NCBI RefSeq assembly: GCF_014773485.1
Contig: NZ_JACXBP010000001.1
Span: 496,001 to 560,000, forward strand
Length of the DNA: 64,000 nt
Direction of reading: 5' to 3'
Source: Erwinia aphidicola
GTDB taxonomy: Bacteria; Pseudomonadota; Gammaproteobacteria; Enterobacterales; Enterobacteriaceae
Shown here: piece by piece, positions 18,973 to 25,295 of the stretch
How positions within the stretch are numbered: position 1 is the stretch's first letter
How the letters are laid out: each line of letters opens with the position of its first letter
Notes under the pieces: generated by a model
Told to the model about the DNA's origin: nothing
The model's input: only the letters and a program-made list of their open reading frames with translations
Databases searched by the model: none
Translations under genes and position numbers: made by a program

Positions 18973-19323
18973 TTATTTCTCCAGACTATCTAAATGTTTT
19001 TGGTACGTTCTATCGGCTACTTTTATCATATCAGCATAAAACTTAGCCTCGTTGACCCCTGTCTTATCACCAGCACACAACGCGATGGCATTTCGTTGAG
19101 GGTCAAATGCAAAAAATGCTCTTATGGGGTCGCCTTTGTGTTGGACTCGCAACTCTTTCATATTCTTAAATTTAGAGTCACGTACAGTATCAACAAATGG
19201 CCGTCCAAGATTTGGCCCTCCGGCCTCAATCAGCCCTAACCCCGCGAGTATATCTTCCTGCAGTTCTTCCGTCTGACTATCAAACCACTTATCAAAGAGG
19301 TCCGAAGTATTAACTTCCCACAT
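18973..19323 (-). CDS. HigB/RelE-type toxin (Gp49-like family)
   Basis: A 116-residue protein of the RelE/HigB superfamily: MWEVNTSDLFDKWFDS, then GGPNLGRPFVDTVRDSKFKNMKELRV and IRAFFAFDPQRNAIALCAGDKTG, which is the usual pattern of Gp49-like mRNA interferases. It would cut mRNA on the ribosome; activity is inferred. The ATG has AAGGAG about 7 bases upstream. It is the first gene of a two-gene operon under an operator-covered promoter. Confidence 0.85.
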   Translation of the reverse strand: MWEVNTSDLFDKWFDSQTEELQEDILAGLGLIEAGGPNLGRPFVDTVRDSKFKNMKELRVQHKGDPIRAFFAFDPQRNAIALCAGDKTGVNEAKFYADMIKVADRTYQKHLDSLEK

Positions 19324-19335
19324 CCTGTGCTCCTT

Positions 19336-19351
19336 ATAGCCTAAAGGCTAT
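19336..19351. promoter_or_regulatory. Toxin-antitoxin operator, proximal copy
   Basis: ATAGCCTAAAGGCTAT is a perfect palindrome (6-base arms, 4-base centre) just downstream of the promoter and 13 bases before the toxin ATG. It is a near copy of the site at 19363-19378; centres are 27 bases apart. Confidence 0.75.
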
Positions 19352-19357
19352 AGAGTT

Positions 19358-19386
19358 AATATATAGCCCAAGGGCTATGGTGTCAA
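19358..19386 (-). promoter_or_regulatory. Toxin-antitoxin promoter with embedded operator
   Basis: On the minus strand a perfect TTGACA (19386-19381), a 17-base spacer and TATATT (19363-19358) form a near-consensus sigma70 promoter. The spacer is almost entirely filled by the palindrome ATAGCCCAAGGGCTAT (19363-19378), so repressor binding would block polymerase. Confidence 0.8.
19363..19378. promoter_or_regulatory. Toxin-antitoxin operator, distal copy
   Basis: ATAGCCCAAGGGCTAT is a perfect palindrome with 7-base arms and a 2-base centre, lying in the promoter spacer. It shares the ATAGCC/GGCTAT arms with the proximal copy. Confidence 0.78.
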
Positions 19387-19487
19387 TTTACCGTCCAAAG
19401 TATTTTTTGGTTTCCACTCTGATAACAGCGTGTCCAGATATGACTTTAATTTTTAGACCTCAAAACGATGTTGAAATGAGAAGGGTG

Positions 19488-19505
19488 CTTAAGCGCTAAC
19501 AGCCC
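19488..19505 (+). repeat. Imperfect direct repeat A, copy 1
   Basis: CTTAAGCGCTAACAGCCC matches 15 of 18 bases of the copy at 20223-20240. The pair flanks the hok locus and the small membrane gene. Confidence 0.4.
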
Positions 19506-19515
19506 AACAACAAAG

Positions 19516-19537
19516 TGGCGGGGATTGCTCCCCGCCG
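19516..19537 (-). terminator. hok transcript 3' hairpin
   Basis: GGCGGGGATTGCTCCCCGCC forms a hairpin with 7- to 8-base GC arms just after the hok stop. On the minus strand it is followed by ACTTTGTTGTT, a weak T-tract. Confidence 0.5.
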
Positions 19538-19544
19538 GTTGCCA

Positions 19545-19697
19545 TCACGATTTGGATTCGTAAGCCATAAAGACGGCAACCTCCGTATGGTCGGTTCGGA
19601 TGCGTACCTCACAGAGGTCTTTCCTGCTGACCAGCACGACTGCAATAGCCGCGATGATAATCAGAGCGGTGATCGTAATCACCCGTTGCTGCTTCAT
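19545..19697 (-). CDS. hok: Hok/Gef-family type I toxin
   Basis: A 50-residue peptide. A hydrophobic segment (about 6-23, ITITALIIIAAIAVVLV) is followed by the family signature SRKDLCEVRIRTDHTEVAVFMAYES, with the conserved Cys and the FMAYES end. Hok peptides depolarise the inner membrane when made without the antisense Sok RNA. AAGGAG sits 9 bases upstream of the ATG. The ATG overlaps the stop of a mok-like frame (ATGA). The upstream leader has the paired hok mRNA stem. Function is inferred from the family; the antisense RNA was not proven. Confidence 0.9.
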   Translation of the reverse strand: MKQQRVITITALIIIAAIAVVLVSRKDLCEVRIRTDHTEVAVFMAYESKS

Positions 19698-19768
19698 GGT
19701 TGCGTCTCCTTGCCTTTCGGCACGCAAGAAGCTAACCTAATGTTGTGGAGCATTAGAGATGGCCTCAT
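19694..19768 (-). CDS. mok-like leader peptide overlapping hok
   Basis: A 24-residue frame, MRPSLMLHNIRL..., whose stop overlaps the hok ATG in ATGA. In plasmid R1 hok is translated through such an overlapping mok frame, and Sok RNA blocks mok. The same arrangement here suggests coupling. No ribosome binding site is obvious. Confidence 0.5.
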   Translation of the reverse strand: MRPSLMLHNIRLASCVPKGKETQP

Positions 19769-19798
19769 TTTGATTAAGTGTCAAAGTGGGGCTTTTCT

Positions 19799-19833
19799 CT
19801 TTCTGCCGTCTGCAACATGCTTAAGGCAGAAAG
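19799..19833 (-). ncRNA. hok mRNA leader stem / probable Sok antisense target
   Basis: CTTTCTGCC and GGCAGAAAG form a perfect 9-base stem, and further upstream the minus strand has GCGGGTGCTTGAGGC, a motif typical of hok transcript 5' ends. The Sok antisense RNA would be encoded on the plus strand over about 19740-19800. I cannot place its ends. Confidence 0.45.
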
Positions 19834-19891
19834 CCTCAAGCACCCGCCGATAAAATACGCCCGTCTGGCTAATTAATCTCATTCATCAAAC

Positions 19892-19922
19892 AAATTTGCG
19901 TAGCGCCTCGTAAATATGGCAG
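19892..19922 (+). repeat. Imperfect direct repeat B, copy 1
   Basis: A 31-base stretch sharing GCGTAGCG and TAAA..TGGCAG with 20255-20283, at both sides of the small membrane gene. Confidence 0.35.
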
Positions 19923-19984
19923 GTAATATTAACTGTGAAATTAACGTAAACAGGTTATTTAATTAACCTTATAAGGTTCGTGCA

Positions 19985-20227
19985 ATGGGAACAGTATTAG
20001 GTTTTATGGGATTAATTTTGGGTGCATGGGCGGTACGCAGCATCTGCATGAAACAGCAAAATAATGTATTGAAAGCCTGTAAAGCGCTCTTCGCGGCAGT
20101 TTACTTTCTGGGGGCAGGCGGGTTGGGGGGGACGAATGAGAAGATGTTCCCAACGGCGATAGTCATGCTGCTGGTAGGGGCCGGCGTGATGCTCTATTCA
20201 AACTGGGCAGCAAAGAAGGGGGCCTAA
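19985..20227 (+). CDS. Small hypothetical membrane protein
   Basis: An 80-residue protein with three hydrophobic segments (about 3-20, 33-50 and 57-75). Glycines are frequent (FLGAGGLGGTNEKMFP). I do not recognise the family. AAGG lies 9 bases upstream of the ATG. The gene sits alone between imperfect direct repeats in the accessory segment. Confidence 0.6.
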   Translation: MGTVLGFMGLILGAWAVRSICMKQQNNVLKACKALFAAVYFLGAGGLGGTNEKMFPTAIVMLLVGAGVMLYSNWAAKKGA

Positions 20228-20240
20228 GTGCTAATAGCCC
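20223..20240 (+). repeat. Imperfect direct repeat A, copy 2
   Basis: CCTAAGTGCTAATAGCCC matches 15 of 18 bases of 19488-19505. It begins at the stop region of the small membrane gene. Confidence 0.4.
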
Positions 20241-20254
20241 TAATTTAAAAACAG

Positions 20255-20283
20255 AAATTGCGTAGCGGCGCATAAACTGGCAG
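20255..20283 (+). repeat. Imperfect direct repeat B, copy 2
   Basis: A 29-base stretch sharing GCGTAGCG and TAAA..TGGCAG with 19892-19922. Confidence 0.35.
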
Positions 20284-20295
20284 CGTAAAGCGAAA

Positions 20296-20322
20296 TAAAA
20301 AACGGGGCCTTATTCAGCCCCG
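20296..20322 (-). terminator. Terminator of the AI-2E family permease gene
   Basis: CGGGGC and GCCCCG arms with an 8-base loop lie just after the stop codon of the minus-strand gene and are followed on that strand by TTTTTTATTT. Confidence 0.82.
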
Positions 20323-20329
20323 TGACTTA

Positions 20330-21448
20330 TTACTCGCTCTCTTTTTCCGGATGGTTTTGACCCTCTTCCATAAAGTCGCGATCGATTTCGTCGGTATTAC
20401 CTCTATGGTCGCGGCCTGAAAGCAGATTCCAGCAGGAGATAAACAGCGCGGCGATCAGCGGACCGATAACAAAACCGTTAATACCGTAAATCTCCATACC
20501 ACCCAGCGTGGTGATCAGTATCAGGTAGTCGGGCATCTTGGTATCTTTGCCGACCAGCAGCGGGCGCAGAATATTATCAATAAGACCAATCACAACCACG
20601 AAGAAGAAGGTCAGGATCACCCCTTTAACGATTGCACCGGTAAAGAAGAAGTACAGGACTACCGGCAGCCAGATAATAGCGGAGCCTACCGCCGGAATAA
20701 TCGACAGGAAGGCCATCAGCGAGCCCCATAAAATACTGCCCTGAATCCCGGCAAAGAAGAAGGCGATACCGCCAAGCGCACCCTGTACGGCGGCAACCAC
20801 CACCGTACCTTTTACCGTCGCGCGGGATACGGCGGCAAACTTCACGAACAGATGCTGCTTCACATATTGCGAAAGTGGGATCGCGTCCAGCGCCAGGCTA
20901 ACCAGGTAAGCACCATCCTTCAGCAGGAAGAACAGCAGGTACAACATGATGCCGAAGCCAACGGTAAAGCTGAAGGTGCTTTTACCGATCATCATCAGGC
21001 TACCCGCAAAGAACTGCCCGCCCTTCATCGCCACGCCGGAGAGTTTTTCCTGAATAGCACCGGCGTCGTTCAGATTGTTTTCGGCAAGGAAGTGACGCAG
21101 CCAGTCGGGAAGATGGTTGATCACTCCGGCCGCTGCAGAGGTCAGTTCACTCTGGTTATTTTGGATGCGGTTGTATAACGCATTGAATTCAAGCGCCAGC
21201 GATGAGGCGACGATGGCCAGCGGAATGAAGACAATCAGGCAGATAATTAACATTGAAATCAGTGAAGCGAGGCCGTTACGGTCACCCAAATGCTTCCTGA
21301 TTTTCGTTTTCAGCGGGTGGAAGATAATCGCCAGGATGGCGGCCCACAGAATGGCGGAGAAATAGGGTCCCAGGATGTGTAAAAAAGCGAAGGTGGTGAT
21401 CGCCAGTATGAAGATGAAAAATCCCTTACTTAAGCCCTTAATGATCAT
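20330..21448 (-). CDS. AI-2E family transporter
   Basis: A 372-residue inner membrane protein with about seven to eight hydrophobic segments and the PerM/YdiK/YhhT (UPF0118) pattern, including the central LGGIAFFFAGIQGSILWG and GLIDNILRPLLVGK motifs. Members export autoinducer-2 or act as Na+(Li+)/H+ antiporters; the substrate here is unknown. The last 25 residues are charged and cytoplasmic. It is not part of the E. coli synteny at this spot. A terminator follows closely. Confidence 0.88.
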   Translation of the reverse strand: MIIKGLSKGFFIFILAITTFAFLHILGPYFSAILWAAILAIIFHPLKTKIRKHLGDRNGLASLISMLIICLIVFIPLAIVASSLALEFNALYNRIQNNQSELTSAAAGVINHLPDWLRHFLAENNLNDAGAIQEKLSGVAMKGGQFFAGSLMMIGKSTFSFTVGFGIMLYLLFFLLKDGAYLVSLALDAIPLSQYVKQHLFVKFAAVSRATVKGTVVVAAVQGALGGIAFFFAGIQGSILWGSLMAFLSIIPAVGSAIIWLPVVLYFFFTGAIVKGVILTFFFVVVIGLIDNILRPLLVGKDTKMPDYLILITTLGGMEIYGINGFVIGPLIAALFISCWNLLSGRDHRGNTDEIDRDFMEEGQNHPEKESE

Positions 21449-21550
21449 TGATTGGTCTCTGTTATCAAAATGCTATCTGGTTACGCGCTAAAAGTAGACC
21501 AGCGGCGGGTTTACGGCAATAACGTGCGCAACATAAAACGAAAAGAGTCG

Positions 21551-22345
21551 TTACGGTCGGGAGCCTGGCCAGCGGTAAACCTTTTGCGCCAGCAGGGAAA
21601 AGTCACTCTGAAACAGCGCACCACTTTTCTTCATCCGGTCGCGCAGCTCAGACAATGGTGAAGGACAGTGCTCACGGCTGGCATAAATCACCACATTCCC
21701 GCTGGGAGTCGAGCAGTACAGCACGGTGCTGAACAGGGAGGTTAGCGCAGCGGAAAAGGCAGAATCCTCATCGGGGGCCGTTTGGTGATTAAGTACCAGC
21801 CACCCCCCCGGCTGCAGGGCCTGGGCGCAGTGGCGCAAAAAGGTGCGCGTCGACTGCAGCGGAACCGCTGCGCTGGCGGAGTAGAGATCGGAACAGATGA
21901 GCGAGTAGTGGCCTTTCAGCGCGTTGGCGATGAACAGTGCAGCATCGTCTACCTGATAGCGAATATCGTTGCTCAGCGGCAAACAGAAGTAGCTTTTCGC
22001 CACGTCAACCACGGCCTGGCGCAGCTCGACCACATCGATAGCGATGGCGGGATCGTGCGCATGCAGCGCGCGCACCAGACAGCCGCCGCCCAGCCCGAGC
22101 AGCAGAACCTTATCCAGCGGCGTGAGCGCTGCCGCCATCAGCATCGCGCTGATGTATTTATGCACCGGCAGCTCAGGGCGGCTCTTCTGCATCTTGCTTT
22201 GCTCAAAGACCCGGTCAAAGCTCATCAGTCGATAAATCTTATTATCGATCACCGAAACTTCTCCCTGCTCATCTTCAACGCTGGCGACCAGCTCTCCACG
22301 AATGCGAAACAGCGGGGATGAGTTATAGAGTTGGGCATCTGACAT
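21551..22345 (-). CDS. Spermidine-synthase-like SAM-fold protein
   Basis: A 264-residue protein with a Rossmann methyltransferase fold of the SpeE type: VLLLGLGGGCLVRAL as the nucleotide motif, then IDVVELRQAVVDVA and the strand YSLICSDLYSASA. True spermidine synthases have GGGDG and an aspartate-rich polyamine site; here the motif is GGGCL and these aspartates are missing, so aminopropyl transfer is doubtful. The start at 22345 has AAGGAG eight bases upstream; a GTG nine bases earlier is less likely. It is a lone gene with no partner. Confidence 0.75.
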   Translation of the reverse strand: MSDAQLYNSSPLFRIRGELVASVEDEQGEVSVIDNKIYRLMSFDRVFEQSKMQKSRPELPVHKYISAMLMAAALTPLDKVLLLGLGGGCLVRALHAHDPAIAIDVVELRQAVVDVAKSYFCLPLSNDIRYQVDDAALFIANALKGHYSLICSDLYSASAAVPLQSTRTFLRHCAQALQPGGWLVLNHQTAPDEDSAFSAALTSLFSTVLYCSTPSGNVVIYASREHCPSPLSELRDRMKKSGALFQSDFSLLAQKVYRWPGSRP

Positions 22346-22545
22346 TTTAATCACTCCTTAAATGCACATCTTTCCTGATTATGCCGCCACATCTTCACAT
22401 TTTTGCGGGTAAATGGGCAACCTTAGTCAAATTCGCACTACAAATGACATCACTGCTTGTGGATCGTCACGCAGCGCTTTACGATGTCAGGTGGCCCGGC
22501 GCCGCGGATACCCGCAGCGCTGAATACTGGCCGGGAGCCTGTTGC

Positions 22546-22839
22546 ATGAAAAGCGAGAAAGAGATATCCATCGATCAGTTTACCGAAGAAGAGAAAGGGT
22601 TGGTGGAGCAGCGGGTGAAAACATTGACGGACAAATTAAGTCATGTTGCCAGTAAGAAAGAGGAAAAAGAGATCCTCAAAGAGGCGAAACGCCTGGTAAT
22701 GAAAGAGCGCGTGATGCGCGAGAGCAGCAAAGTTGTGCTGGCGAAGAAACCGCGTAAGCCCTCCGCGGCGAAAGAGAGTGAAGTAAAAGAGTTTAACTGG
22801 ACTGCATCGCTGCGTAAGAATCCGCGTGCGTTAAAATAA
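22546..22839 (+). CDS. Charged hypothetical protein
   Basis: A 97-residue protein rich in Lys and Glu (EEKGLVEQRVKTLTDKLSH, SKKEEKEILKEAKRLVMKER) and likely helical through residue 65, with a basic tail ending LRKNPRALK. I do not recognise a family. The ATG at 22546 has GGGAG upstream; the frame extends back to 22381, but that part looks unlike protein. It is divergent from the SpeE-like gene. Confidence 0.6.
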   Translation: MKSEKEISIDQFTEEEKGLVEQRVKTLTDKLSHVASKKEEKEILKEAKRLVMKERVMRESSKVVLAKKPRKPSAAKESEVKEFNWTASLRKNPRALK

Positions 22840-22890
22840 TTGAATCTCGGGCCGCAAAGGCCCTTGTCACCCTGATCCTACCTGAGTCAG

Positions 22891-22998
22891 TCACCCGACC
22901 ACAATCAGATGTACCATCCGCGCCAACACTTCAATAATCAGCAAACTGCCAATCGTAATTAGCACCAGCGTGAAATAAAACTGCTTACGGTTATTCAT
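22891..22998 (-). CDS. Small membrane peptide, 35 residues
   Basis: The frame reads MNNRKQFYFTLVLITIGSLL, then a hydrophobic stretch to HLIVVG. A single transmembrane helix (about 8-27) follows a basic N-terminus, as in many short stress peptides. GGGA lies about 11 bases upstream of the ATG. It is 93 bases upstream of the phosphatase gene and points away from it. I know no named family for it. Confidence 0.55.
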   Translation of the reverse strand: MNNRKQFYFTLVLITIGSLLIIEVLARMVHLIVVG

Positions 22999-23091
22999 GA
23001 CGCTGGAGTCCCTGTCTGGCTGAAAGGCTATACTTTATCGCAAATTCACTAAACCAGGCGTCAATATGTGCCGATAAGAAAGGTTTAAGCG

Positions 23092-23739
23092 ATGCTTTAC
23101 CACTATTTAAACGGGGAAAACTGGCGGCATATTTTCATCGTTGGCGATCTGCACGGCTGTCGTGACATGCTGCAGCAGCAGTTAACTGCTCTTCATTTCG
23201 ATCAACAGCGGGATCTGGTCATCGGCGTAGGTGACTTGATCGACAGAGGTCCCGACAGTGCAGGTTGCCTTGCGCTGCTGCATCAGCCGTGGTTTCGCTG
23301 CGTGCGCGGCAATCATGAACAGATGGCGCTGGATGCGCTGAGCGGGGCGGGCAGTCAGATGTGGCGCCGCAACGGCGGCGACTGGTTTTACTCCATGAAG
23401 GGTTTACCGGTGCTGGAAGTTAAACGCAATTTGTTACGTTGTCACGAATTGCCACTGATTCTTCACCTGCAGCTGACAGAGCGCGTCGCGGTTATCGCGC
23501 ACGCTGACTATCCGGCGGAAGAGTATGCCTGGGGCAAGGAGATCGATACGGAGGCTGTGCTGTGGGGGCGCGAGCGCGTTGCAGCAGCGCAGCGCGGTAA
23601 AGGGGCAAGGATCCGCGGTGCCGATGATTTCTACTTTGGTCACACGCCGCTGCCGGCGCCGCTGAATGCCTGGAACCAACACTACATCGATACCGGCGCA
23701 GTGTTTGGTAATAACCTGACGCTGGTCCAGGTGCAGTAA
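23092..23739 (+). CDS. pphA: Serine/threonine protein phosphatase, PphA type
   Basis: A 215-residue PPP-family metallophosphatase with the signatures GDLHGCRDM (about 18), GDLIDRGPDS (about 47) and RGNHEQMAL (about 73), and downstream histidines in IAHADYP and YFGHTPL. It would hydrolyse phosphoserine, phosphothreonine or phosphotyrosine. In E. coli pphA lies between SdsR and rsmF, the same neighbourhood, but here 4.4 kb of extra genes lie between it and SdsR. The ATG has GGTTTAAGCG upstream, a weak site. PphB is the alternative name. Confidence 0.88.
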   Translation: MLYHYLNGENWRHIFIVGDLHGCRDMLQQQLTALHFDQQRDLVIGVGDLIDRGPDSAGCLALLHQPWFRCVRGNHEQMALDALSGAGSQMWRRNGGDWFYSMKGLPVLEVKRNLLRCHELPLILHLQLTERVAVIAHADYPAEEYAWGKEIDTEAVLWGRERVAAAQRGKGARIRGADDFYFGHTPLPAPLNAWNQHYIDTGAVFGNNLTLVQVQ

Positions 23740-23742
23740 TGA

Positions 23743-23762
23743 TGCGGCCTGATGACAGGCCG
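23743..23762. terminator. Hairpin between pphA and rsmF
   Basis: GCGGCCTGATGACAGGCCGC forms a stem of 7 to 8 bases between two convergent genes. There is no T-tract on either strand, so termination is possible but weak. Confidence 0.4.
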
Positions 23763-23769
23763 CAGGCTG

Positions 23770-25206
23770 TTACACGCTGAACAGTTTGCCGTCGCGCACC
23801 AAATCGCGCGGGTAGTTATTTTTAATCCGGCTGCCCACCTTTTTGGCAATGCCAATCGCCTGCTGCTGATAGCAGACAATCACCTCGTCAGCAGGCAGGT
23901 CGCGTTCAGGATAGATATCCCGCCCGCGATACCACTCTTCCGCTTCGCTGCTGGTCAGTTCGAACGCGTTTGCCGCGTGAGGATCCGCCAGCGCAATCGC
24001 GGCTTCATGCTGCCAGCGCCAGCCTTTCGGGAATGTTTCCGCCAGCTTCAGGCCGATACGTGAGAAACGGACGCGCCCAAGCCACGGCTCCATCGCACGC
24101 GGGAACAGCCACAGCTCCTTATCACGCTGCCACAGCGACAGTTCATCGCTCCAGTTCAACCCGGCTTTTGCTGCGGCATCTGCCACGTCCTGCTGCTGCT
24201 TGCGGTTAAGCGGGCTAAAGGGCGGCTTGCCCACTTTATAGCCTGGAGCGGGCAGGCGCGGCACGCTTTCCAGCTTGCGCAGGCGGGCGACGAAGAAGCC
24301 TTCGCTGTCAAAAATATGCGGGAAGACGTGCAGAAACCCCTCCGCGGTGGCGGCCTGCTGCGCGCCGCTAAACAGCTGGTCGAGCGGCTCGATTTCAACG
24401 GCACCGGGATACTCGGCGAGCAGCCACTCAATGACCTGCTGATTCTCACTGCGGTTTAACGTGCAGGTGGAGTAAACCAGGATACCGCCAGGTTTCAGCG
24501 CGTGAAACGCGCTGTTGATCAGCTCCCGCTGGGTAGCGGCGATGTCGGCAGTGCTGGCTTCTGACCAGTTGCGCAGCGCATCGGGATCTTTGCGGACAAC
24601 CCCTTCACCGGAACAGGGGGCATCCAGCAGTACCGCATCGAAACACTCGGGCAATGCAGGGCCAAATACCCGGCCGTCAAAGTGGGTCATGGCGCTGTTG
24701 CTGACGCCGCAGCGGCTGAGGTTAGCGTGCAGCACTTTCACCCGGCTGGCGGAGTATTCGTTGGCGAGGATGGTGCCTTTGTTCGCCATGCGCGCCGCAA
24801 TCTGGGTGGTTTTAGAGCCCGGTGCGGCAGCGACGTCCATCACGCGTTCCGGCTGGCTACCGTTGGCAAACAGCGCGCTTACCGGCAGCATTGAGCTGGC
24901 CTCCTGGATGTAAAACAGCCCGGCAAGGTGCTCTGCCGTACTGCCCAGCGGTAACGCATCCGCATCGTCGCGGCTGATCCAGAAACCCTCTTCGCACCAC
25001 GGGATCGGCGTGAGCGCCCACTGCCAGGGCGCAACCAGCGCCAGGAAGTCATCAACGCTGATTTTCAGCGTATTAACGCGCAGGCTGCGGCGCAGCGGCT
25101 GCTGGCTGATAGCAATAAAGCGATCGAAGTCGTTCGCATCCGGCAGCAGTTGCTGCATCCGATCGAGAAAAGGCTGCGGGAAAAACACGCGGGAAGAGTG
25201 AGGCAC
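23770..25206 (-). CDS. rsmF: 16S rRNA (cytosine-1407-C5) methyltransferase
   Basis: A 478-residue RNA cytosine-5 methyltransferase. The SAM-binding part is [19 protein letters not shown], followed by [16 protein letters not shown] (first catalytic Cys) and [14 protein letters not shown] (second catalytic Cys), and a C-terminal PUA-like part. E. coli RsmF modifies C1407 of 16S rRNA. I chose the GTG at 25206 ([13 protein letters not shown]), which aligns with the E. coli start and has AGGA 8 bases upstream; the frame is open to 25320 but that part is not family-like. Confidence 0.94.
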   Translation of the reverse strand: MPHSSRVFFPQPFLDRMQQLLPDANDFDRFIAISQQPLRRSLRVNTLKISVDDFLALVAPWQWALTPIPWCEEGFWISRDDADALPLGSTAEHLAGLFYIQEASSMLPVSALFANGSQPERVMDVAAAPGSKTTQIAARMANKGTILANEYSASRVKVLHANLSRCGVSNSAMTHFDGRVFGPALPECFDAVLLDAPCSGEGVVRKDPDALRNWSEASTADIAATQRELINSAFHALKPGGILVYSTCTLNRSENQQVIEWLLAEYPGAVEIEPLDQLFSGAQQAATAEGFLHVFPHIFDSEGFFVARLRKLESVPRLPAPGYKVGKPPFSPLNRKQQQDVADAAAKAGLNWSDELSLWQRDKELWLFPRAMEPWLGRVRFSRIGLKLAETFPKGWRWQHEAAIALADPHAANAFELTSSEAEEWYRGRDIYPERDLPADEVIVCYQQQAIGIAKKVGSRIKNNYPRDLVRDGKLFSV

Positions 25207-25259
25207 AGGCAGGATCCACAGGAAAAAATGTGCGCGCAGTTTAGCACAGGGGGGCAGGT

Positions 25260-25288
25260 AAAAAAATTGGGCAGCGAAGGCTGCCCAA
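25260..25288 (-). terminator. letB terminator
   Basis: TTGGGCAGC-GAAG-GCTGCCCAA is a perfect 9-base stem with a tetraloop, followed on the minus strand by TTTTTTTACC. It lies eight bases after the letB stop. Confidence 0.93.
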
Positions 25289-25295
25289 TAGGAGG

